From: Granulicella mallensis MP5ACTX8 | GTDB taxonomy: Bacteria > Acidobacteriota > Terriglobia > Terriglobales > Acidobacteriaceae | Assembly: GCF_000178955.2 (NCBI RefSeq) | Contig: NC_016631.1 | Location: 2,852,001-2,916,000 of the forward strand | DNA: 64,000 bases | Direction of reading: 5' to 3' | Shown: piece after piece, positions 57,871-64,000 of the stretch | How the letters are laid out: each line of letters starts with the position of its first letter | Position numbering within the stretch: position 1 is the stretch's first letter | Program-made: the position numbers and the translations under genes | The notes under the pieces: model-generated | The model's database searches: none | Told to the model about the DNA's origin: nothing | Seen by the model: only the letters and a program-made list of their open reading frames with translations

Positions 57871-58581
57871 TTATAACCTCTTCAGGTACTCCCGCGCTAG
57901 ATCCAGTTCGGGAAACAGCCGCTCCTCAGCCTGAAACTCCTTGGAGTGCACACACCGCCGCCCGGCGCGTACGCGTACCGGGTGCTTCAAGTGCAGCATC
58001 TCGTGGTACAGCAGGTATTCGATGGCATAGCGCGGCGTTCCGGGCCTGTCGAAGACGCGGCTGACCACAATGGTGTTGTGCGCCGCGTCGTAGTGACCGA
58101 GCATGCGTTTAGCTACGTGGGCACTCCAGGTCAGCGTGGGGCGTCCCAGCAGGCCGTGGAAGAAGCGTTGATTGACGGCTTCAAAGACCTCATCCAGGTC
58201 GTAGAGATGCCCTTGAGCCGTGCTGATGCGCTTGCGGCCGCGGTCCTGCCGGATGCGCTCCGCCTGCTTGGAGACCACCTCCGACTGCGTATAGCGACGA
58301 TAGCGGTCGGCGTGAACGGGGAAGATCGGTTTGCGGTACAGCTTGGCCAGCAGGATGTGCGCGATGGCGTGGTGGATCGTGTCGGGTGCGTAGATCAGCA
58401 GATCCGAGAGCCGGACGATGAGTTTGCCATCGCGCAGCCGGATCGTCGTGTTGAGGCTGGTGAAGCGGCGAAACTTGATCTCCAGCGCAGGAATGGGAGC
58501 GCGCGGGCGAATCTCGCGGTACTCCTGCTCGAAGATCGAGAGGAGCTCGGGTGAAACAGATGGCAAAGCGGTAACAGACAC
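57871..58581 (-). CDS. SprT-like zinc metalloprotease-fold protein
   Basis: 236 residues. The zinc motif is LYHEMLHLKHP (HExxH), with a third ligand likely in HSKEFQAEERLFPEL. The N-terminal part (LLIYAPDTIHHAIAHILLAKLYR) resembles the SprT domain start. No signal peptide. The GTG at 58581 is used; no better start is seen. In eukaryotes SPRTN-type proteases act on DNA-protein crosslinks; the role of bacterial SprT-like proteins is not settled. Confidence 0.8.
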   Translation of the reverse strand: MSVTALPSVSPELLSIFEQEYREIRPRAPIPALEIKFRRFTSLNTTIRLRDGKLIVRLSDLLIYAPDTIHHAIAHILLAKLYRKPIFPVHADRYRRYTQSEVVSKQAERIRQDRGRKRISTAQGHLYDLDEVFEAVNQRFFHGLLGRPTLTWSAHVAKRMLGHYDAAHNTIVVSRVFDRPGTPRYAIEYLLYHEMLHLKHPVRVRAGRRCVHSKEFQAEERLFPELDLAREYLKRL

Positions 58582-58640
58582 GGCTTTGGTCAGCTTAACA
58601 CGCGGAGGCTCAAACGCTATGGGGAGACTGGTTGTGAAGG

Positions 58641-59411
58641 CTAATTCTCCGTGGGCTCTCTATCGACATGGTCGATCACCAGCATGTTGACAGGCACCTG
58701 TTGGGTTTCCAGCTTGAGTCCCAACTGTTCTGTCAATGCTGTAAAGATCGAGGGGAGCGGGGAATCCGTTGATTCGTTGGGGGAGTAGTCGAGCTTGAAG
58801 TCGTAACTGCCTTGAATGCCTGTCTTATCGACGACCGGACGTCCCACCGGATGCGACAGAAGTGAGGCAAGGTCCTGGAGCGACAGGTTCTGCCCCTGTA
58901 ACCCGTTGGGGAGAATATTGGCATTATGGTTGGCCTCCCCTTTACTTGTCTGTAGTTTGGGGCCGCCCTTGGCTACTAACAGTGCATACCCTTTGAAATA
59001 CTTGGTCTCGTGATGAACCGTCAGATGAAAGCGCTGTTCAAGGAGCTGCTGCAATAAGGGCTTGAGCTGCTCATAGGTAAGAGAAGTTTCTCCTTCGGGC
59101 TTCGCCGAGACATCGTAAAGCGTTGAATCAGACCAACTGGGCTTTTGCAGAATCTGGTAGTCATCGACTCCGAATGCCAACTGCAGAAGAAGGGGAAGAG
59201 ATATATTGGTCGCGGTAAATCGAGTCGTCCCCAAATAGTTGAATGAGGTAAGCCCGTTCCCGCCTGGCGGGCTGAGTCGTACCGATGCCACTTCAAATGT
59301 AGTTGGTGCTTGCGCGTGGCTATAGGGAACAGCCTTGCCGCACAGCGCGAGAGCTCCAATGAGCATGACAAAGATGAACAGCCTTTTGACGATCCAGTTG
59401 CACCCGGCCAT
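58641..59411 (-). CDS. TIGR03435-family secreted protein
   Basis: 256 residues. Signal peptide (LFIFVMLIGALALCGKAV core). Family blocks: TFEVASVRLSPPGG, ISLPLLLQLAFGVDDYQI, LLQQLLEQRFHLTVHHET, YALLVAKGGPKLQ, NLSLQDLASLLSHPVGRPVV (in part), GSYDFKLDYSP and EQLGLKLETQQVPVNMLVID. It is shorter than its paralogue at 56911-57813. The ATG at 59411 follows GAGG and is preferred to a GTG six codons upstream. Confidence 0.85.
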   Translation of the reverse strand: MAGCNWIVKRLFIFVMLIGALALCGKAVPYSHAQAPTTFEVASVRLSPPGGNGLTSFNYLGTTRFTATNISLPLLLQLAFGVDDYQILQKPSWSDSTLYDVSAKPEGETSLTYEQLKPLLQQLLEQRFHLTVHHETKYFKGYALLVAKGGPKLQTSKGEANHNANILPNGLQGQNLSLQDLASLLSHPVGRPVVDKTGIQGSYDFKLDYSPNESTDSPLPSIFTALTEQLGLKLETQQVPVNMLVIDHVDREPTEN

Positions 59412-59438
59412 AGAACGCCTCGCAGACACCGCCGTAGT

Positions 59439-60773
59439 TTACTTCACGTTCTGCAACGCGATCAGTCGGTGGCGCGCCTGGAATTCCTGATCGGGAAACT
59501 TGCCGTTGGCCGCGGTGAGAAATGCGCGGTAAGCCCGCGCTGCTTCCTTGGACTCGTGTAGCGTGTCATGCGCGGTGGCTTCGAGGAAGAGCGACGACGG
59601 CGAGTTGGGCAGGACGGTAGCGCGTGCTGTGAGCGCCCGCAGGGTGACGTGAGGATCATGGTTCTTGGAGGCTGCAAAGGCCAGATGGCCGGCAGCCTCA
59701 CCCCAGTCCTCAGGCGTAGCAAAGTTCGAACGCATGCCGACAGCCTTCTCTAGCAGAACCTGGGCCTCAGGATAGTGCTGTTGCTGGATGAACGCGTCCG
59801 CAAGATCGTCCAGCAACGACGGGTCTTTGGGGTTGCGGTCGACGAGCGTCTTGTAGATCTTTTCGGAGTCCTCGAATTGACCGTTCATGCCATACAGCCG
59901 GGCGAGCAGGCGGGTGGTGCTGTCGTCGGCGGCGAGCTGGGGATCCGCCGCGCGCATCTGCTCCACCAGCGGAATCGCCTGCTGCGCCTTGTCTTCCGAG
60001 ACATAGACCGACGCCAGTTGCGATACGAGCCGCGGATCATTGGGATGGGCCTTCAGGGCCGAGGTTAAAACTGTCTCTGCCTCTTCCGACTTTTTCTCTT
60101 GCACGAGCACGTGAGCGAGTCCAGCGACGGCATCGATGTTCTGCGGATCGGCAGCGATCGCGCGGCGGAACTCTGTCTCTGCATCGTCATTGTCTCCCGC
60201 GCGAGCGGCGAGATCCGCAGTGGCTAACGTGTCGCTGGAAGCTTCTCCCGTCAACTTCACTGCCGCCAGTAACTCATCGCGTGCTGCGTCCGGGTGCGAT
60301 GACTGGTCCATCGAAGCTAAGGCCCGCAGCGCGCGGCCGCGCAGCTCAGGCGCCGCTGAGGTCAGTGCAGCGGCATCCTGCAACTCCTGGTGGGCCTTCT
60401 CCAACCGGCCGGCGCGCGCATCCAGCAGTCCGAGAGCGACACGAGGCTCGCCCAGCGTTGCATCCGCTGTGATCGCATTCGCATAGGCCAGCGCTGCGGC
60501 ATCTTCTTCACCGTTTCGCTCTTCCGCAAATCCCAGATCGTAGAGCACGTGCGCATCCTTCGGCAGCTCTGCGGCCAGGACCTTGAGTTTGGCTGAGGCG
60601 TCCTTGTAGTCCTGATGTTCGAGCGCTGTCTCCGCCTCCTGAATGCGAGCGCTGGCGGCATCTTCGCGGGAGTGGTCATCGGCGGCGTGGGTGCCCGCTG
60701 GCAGCTGCTGCGCCTGCGCTGTTCCCAGCGCTATACCAAAGGCGATGGTGAAGAAGATCGAAGGCCGAATCAT
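59439..60773 (-). CDS. Secreted TPR-repeat protein
   Basis: 444 residues. A signal peptide (SIFFTIAFGIALGTAQAQ) is followed by about ten degenerate TPR helical pairs, for example AETALEHQDYKDASAKLKVL, ALAYANAITADATLGEPRVA and ETVLTSALKAHPNDPRLVSQ. Probably a periplasmic scaffold in envelope assembly. Its ATG overlaps the uvrA stop (60770-60773), so translation is coupled. No enzymatic domain. Confidence 0.85.
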   Translation of the reverse strand: MIRPSIFFTIAFGIALGTAQAQQLPAGTHAADDHSREDAASARIQEAETALEHQDYKDASAKLKVLAAELPKDAHVLYDLGFAEERNGEEDAAALAYANAITADATLGEPRVALGLLDARAGRLEKAHQELQDAAALTSAAPELRGRALRALASMDQSSHPDAARDELLAAVKLTGEASSDTLATADLAARAGDNDDAETEFRRAIAADPQNIDAVAGLAHVLVQEKKSEEAETVLTSALKAHPNDPRLVSQLASVYVSEDKAQQAIPLVEQMRAADPQLAADDSTTRLLARLYGMNGQFEDSEKIYKTLVDRNPKDPSLLDDLADAFIQQQHYPEAQVLLEKAVGMRSNFATPEDWGEAAGHLAFAASKNHDPHVTLRALTARATVLPNSPSSLFLEATAHDTLHESKEAARAYRAFLTAANGKFPDQEFQARHRLIALQNVK

Positions 60774-63700
60774 GCTCTCTCGTTTCCGTCGCCCAGCACC
60801 GTAGCGAGCCACTTTCCTGTGTGCGAACCCGTCACTTTGACGATCTCTTCGGGGGTTCCGGTAGCGACGACGTGTCCGCCACCCGAGCCGCCCTCAGGGC
60901 CCATGTCGATGACCCAATCGGCGCTCTTGATGACATCGAGATTATGCTCGATCACCAGCAGAGATCCACCGCCATCGATCAGCTTGCGAAACGCGGAGAG
61001 CAGAGTGGCGACATCTTCAAAGTGCAGGCCAGTCGTCGGCTCATCGAGGATGTAGAGGATACGGCTTGCAACCCGCTTGGCTTCGCTCTTGACGCCACCT
61101 GCACCGCCGGAGGCTCCGGAACGCGCCGAGGCGAGATGCTGTGCCAGCTTCACGCGTTGCGCCTCGCCACCGCTGAGCGTCGTGGCGCTCTGGCCGAGCC
61201 GCACATAGCCCAGGCCAACTTCATCCAGCACCGCGAGCTTGTCGACGATCTTGGGATGGCCCGCAAAGTACACGAGCGCCTCTTTCACCGTCATGCCAAG
61301 CACGTCGTGAATGTTCTTGCCCTTGTACTTGACCTCAAGCAGAGAGGCCTTATAGCGGGTGCCGTTGCACTCCTCGCAGGGAAGCTCGACGTCGGCAAGG
61401 AACTGCATTTCGACCGTGACGGTGCCGTCACCTTCGCAGACATCGCAGCGTCCGCCGGGGACGTTGAAGGAGAAGGAGCCTGCCGACAGCCCTTTGCGTT
61501 TGGAATCAGGCTGTGCCGCAAAGAGTTCGCGGATGGCGTCGAAGGCCTTGATGTACGTCACGGGATTCGAGCGGGGCGTGCGCCCAATCGGCGACTGATC
61601 GACCAGAACTACATCGTTCAGGTACTGCGTGCCCGAAAGCTCGCGATAGAGATGCGCCGGGTCGCCGCCTTCGGTTTGTCCTAGCGCCTGCATCAGCGCG
61701 CGATACAGCACCTGATGCACGATGGTCGACTTGCCCGAGCCGGAGACGCCCGTCACACAGCACAACAGGCCGAGCGGGACCTCGAGGTCTACGCCGCGCA
61801 GGTTATGAATGCGCGCGCCCTTGAGCAGCAGCTTCTCGCGGCCCGGTTCACGGCGATGCTTCGGTATGGCGATCTTCGCGCGGCCGCTCAAATACTTGCC
61901 TGTTAGCGATGCCGGATTGTCGCGAACCTCGTCAACGGTTCCTGCCGCGAGCAATCGACCGCCAAGCTCGCCGGCGCCCGGTCCAAGATCCAGCAGGTAG
62001 TCGGCGGAGCGAATGACGTCGGGATCGTGCTCGACGACGAGGATCGTATTGCCGAGGTCGCGGAGCTCTTCCATGATCGTGACGAGCTTCGCGGTATCGC
62101 GTGCATGCAGGCCGATGGAGGGCTCGTCGAGCACATAGAGTGCACCGACCAGCCGCGAACCCAGGCTCGTCGCGAGTTGAATGCGCTGCGACTCGCCGCC
62201 GCTCAAGGTGGAGCTCAGGCGGTCGAGCGTCAGGTACTCCAGCCCGACCTGCTCGAGAAAGTGCACTCGCTGGCGCACCTCTTCGAGGATCTTTCCTGCG
62301 ATCTCAGTCTGTGCAGGCGTGAGCTTCAACCCGTCAAAGAACTCTTCGGCAGCTGTGATCGTCAGAGCGCTGACTTCACAGATATTCCGGCCTTCGATCA
62401 GCACGGCACGAGCTTCGGCGCGGAGACGCTGGCCCCGGCAATCAGGGCAGGTGGCGTAGCCGCGATAGCGCGACAGGAAGACGCGCACATGCAGCTTGTA
62501 CTTCTTGCGTTCGAGGTCGGCGAAGAAGCCGCGGATGCCGGACCAACTGCCTTGTCCGTCTTCGATGAAGCGCTGCTGTGCCTCGGTCAGGTCGTACCAC
62601 GGCACGTCGGTCGGAATGCCGGCGGTCTTAGCCGCGCGCTTCATCTCTCCGTGGTGGGCGCGATACTTCGGCTTCGTCCACGGATCGATCGCACCTTCAT
62701 CGAGGGTCTTCGACTTGTCGGGAATGATGAGCCCGGGATCGAAGTCGATGGTGTTGCCGAAACCCTGGCAACGCGGGCACGCGCCGAACGGGTTGTTGAA
62801 GCTGAACAGTCTCGGCTCCGGCTCGCGATAGGCGCGATGGCAGGTGGAGCACTCGAATGCTGCTGAGAACCGCAGTGTCTCGGCCTGCTCGTCGTCCTCG
62901 CGCGGAACGGTGCGGAAGACGATCTCGCCGGCCTCGCGATAACCCGTCTCGATGGCATCGACCAGGCGGCTGCGAATGTCGATCGACAATGCGAGCCGGT
63001 CCGTGAGCACGTAGATCGGCCGCTTTTCTACAGCACGGAAATCGAGTTCCAGCAGCGATTCGGGGGTAGAGAACTCAACGATACGACCGGAACCTTCACC
63101 ATCTTCAGAGGCCTGCCAGAGCCGGTTGTAGCCACGGCGGCGAAGCTCTCCCAGCCGCTCCTTGATGGCATCAGTTACATCGACCGCGACGGGTGTGGTT
63201 TCTTTCTTTGCCTTGGCTGTTTTCTTTGGAGCCTTCTTTACAGGCGCTCCAGCAGCGGCTTCGGCATCTACAGAAGGCCCCTGCATGGGCTCGAACTTGA
63301 TCTCGCGTCGCACGACAGGGAAGAGTGCATAGACGCGTGTGCCTTCCGGCTGTGCGAGTACGCGGGTTACGATCTCATCCACCGTGTCGTGGCGAACGAT
63401 GCCGCCGCAGTGCAGGCACGTTACCGTTCCGCAGCGGGCATAGAGCAGGCGCAGATAGTCATAGATCTCGGTCGCAGTGGCTACCGTGGAGCGAGGATTG
63501 CGAGTCTGGTTCTTCTGCTTGATCGCAATCGCCGGAGCGAGGCCGTCCATGTGGTCGACGTCGGGCTTTTCGATGCGTTCAAGAAACTGACGAGCATAGG
63601 CCGACAGGCTTTCGACATAGCGGCGCTGACCTTCGGCATACACCGTGTCGAACGCGAGCGAGGATTTGCCCGAGCCGGAGACGCCGCTGACCACGGTCAG

Positions 63701-63793
63701 CGAGTTATGCGGAATATCGACGTCGATGCTCTTCAGATTGTGCGTTCGCGCACCGCGAATGACGATCTTGTCGTTAGCTGCCGGTGTTGCCAT
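60770..63793 (-). CDS. uvrA: Excinuclease ABC subunit A
   Basis: Damage-recognition ATPase of nucleotide excision repair; 1007 residues, longer than the usual 940 or so. First Walker [15 protein letters not shown], UvrA zinc sites CLHCGG/CSTCHR-type and [29 protein letters not shown] (in part), ABC signature LSGGESQR and LSGGEAQR, second Walker [12 protein letters not shown]. Between about residues 170 and 220 the UvrB-binding region carries an extra Ala/Lys-rich stretch ([17 protein letters not shown]). ATG at 63793, 3 bp after lspA. Confidence 0.97.
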   Translation of the reverse strand: MATPAANDKIVIRGARTHNLKSIDVDIPHNSLTVVSGVSGSGKSSLAFDTVYAEGQRRYVESLSAYARQFLERIEKPDVDHMDGLAPAIAIKQKNQTRNPRSTVATATEIYDYLRLLYARCGTVTCLHCGGIVRHDTVDEIVTRVLAQPEGTRVYALFPVVRREIKFEPMQGPSVDAEAAAGAPVKKAPKKTAKAKKETTPVAVDVTDAIKERLGELRRRGYNRLWQASEDGEGSGRIVEFSTPESLLELDFRAVEKRPIYVLTDRLALSIDIRSRLVDAIETGYREAGEIVFRTVPREDDEQAETLRFSAAFECSTCHRAYREPEPRLFSFNNPFGACPRCQGFGNTIDFDPGLIIPDKSKTLDEGAIDPWTKPKYRAHHGEMKRAAKTAGIPTDVPWYDLTEAQQRFIEDGQGSWSGIRGFFADLERKKYKLHVRVFLSRYRGYATCPDCRGQRLRAEARAVLIEGRNICEVSALTITAAEEFFDGLKLTPAQTEIAGKILEEVRQRVHFLEQVGLEYLTLDRLSSTLSGGESQRIQLATSLGSRLVGALYVLDEPSIGLHARDTAKLVTIMEELRDLGNTILVVEHDPDVIRSADYLLDLGPGAGELGGRLLAAGTVDEVRDNPASLTGKYLSGRAKIAIPKHRREPGREKLLLKGARIHNLRGVDLEVPLGLLCCVTGVSGSGKSTIVHQVLYRALMQALGQTEGGDPAHLYRELSGTQYLNDVVLVDQSPIGRTPRSNPVTYIKAFDAIRELFAAQPDSKRKGLSAGSFSFNVPGGRCDVCEGDGTVTVEMQFLADVELPCEECNGTRYKASLLEVKYKGKNIHDVLGMTVKEALVYFAGHPKIVDKLAVLDEVGLGYVRLGQSATTLSGGEAQRVKLAQHLASARSGASGGAGGVKSEAKRVASRILYILDEPTTGLHFEDVATLLSAFRKLIDGGGSLLVIEHNLDVIKSADWVIDMGPEGGSGGGHVVATGTPEEIVKVTGSHTGKWLATVLGDGNERA

Positions 63794-63796
63794 GGA

Positions 63797-64000
63797 TTAG
63801 TTTGCCCTCTGGGGCCGCAGGATCTCAATCAGCAACAGGCACGCGCCCACCACGATGGCCGAATCGGCCACATTGAAGTCCGGCCAGTGATAGTGCACGA
63901 TGTGGACTTCGAGAAAGTCCACGACATGCTTATAGAGAATGCGGTCATAGAGATTGCCGATTGCGCCGCCCAGGATCAGCGCCAACGCAACGGACGTAAG
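63797..64000 (-). CDS. lspA: Lipoprotein signal peptidase, C-terminal part
   Basis: The 5' end lies beyond the window. The visible 67 residues include [40 protein letters not shown] (given in part) with the catalytic Asp pair (VDF and NVADS) and the last TM helix. Cleaves signal peptides of lipoproteins after Lgt. Three bases separate its stop from the uvrA start. Confidence 0.95.
   Translation of the reverse strand, partial: LTSVALALILGGAIGNLYDRILYKHVVDFLEVHIVHYHWPDFNVADSAIVVGACLLLIEILRPQRAN

Noticed and set aside
1..64000. CRISPR array, rRNA operon or intact insertion sequence
   Set aside because: No regularly spaced repeats, no rRNA sequence and no complete transposase were seen in the window.

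Overview
The window reads as a chromosomal segment of an Acidobacteriota member, most likely class Terriglobia (the Terriglobus/Edaphobacter/Granulicella group). The evidence is two very large TonB receptors with an N-terminal carboxypeptidase-regulatory (Cna-B-like) domain, two TIGR03435-family secreted proteins, a tyrosinase and multicopper oxidase gene set, moderately high GC, and housekeeping genes of ordinary bacterial type. The assignment is inferred from gene content; no 16S gene is present.

Layout. 1-0.5 kb: the 3' end of kdsC, then a dispersed inverted repeat. 0.9-3.9 kb (minus strand): alkB with a second 2OG-Fe(II) oxygenase, a DUF1772 protein and bioB. 4.2-8.5 kb: a TonB receptor and a PepSY-TM protein, a likely siderophore uptake pair, ending in a second copy of the dispersed repeat. 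8.8-9.7 kb: a nickel/cobalt-type CsoR/RcnR sensor with a small cation exporter. 10.4-14.8 kb: a second TonB receptor and an MgtC-like protein. 14.8-21.1 kb: an adenine/adenosine deaminase, a nitroreductase, tmRNA, an Asp-nucleophile hydrolase, a one-repeat EamA protein, a PCYCGC-like protein, phhB and glmU. 21.2-30 kb: recQ, an HXXEE protein, a three-subunit Tat-exported molybdenum hydroxylase (paoABC type) and a secreted S10 carboxypeptidase.

30-38 kb is the most accessory-looking functional block. A Tat-exported tyrosinase and a secreted partner point left. A multicopper oxidase, an unrecognised 145-residue protein and a DJ-1/PfpI protein point right. A 1 kb spacer between them holds a short secreted ORF that may be the wreck of another gene. 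38-43.6 kb: a conserved 75-residue protein, a RibB whose fused GTP cyclohydrolase II domain looks degenerate, a HAD phosphatase, an aminotransferase, a membrane protein, an MBL hydrolase and secG.

43.6-47.2 kb is a decayed integration hotspot. An intact tRNA-Leu(GAG) lies at 47.13-47.21 kb. A 3' half copy of it, with its terminator, lies 1 kb downstream, and a more diverged 3' half copy lies another 2.5 kb downstream beside secG. All three similarities break inside the anticodon loop. A frameshifted, truncated tyrosine-recombinase N-terminus touches the middle copy. This looks like two successive integrations of tRNA-targeting elements whose bodies have mostly been lost.

47.3-64 kb: a HAD phosphatase, a GT39-like membrane glycosyltransferase, a GH3 glycosidase, a GT4 glycosyltransferase, aroA, hpt, lgt, two TIGR03435 genes around an SprT-like gene, and a tightly packed lspA-uvrA-TPR operon cut by the window edge. 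Several families of long inverted repeats (at 0.6, 8.6, 43.9, 52.6 and 55.25 kb) sit in the gaps between genes.
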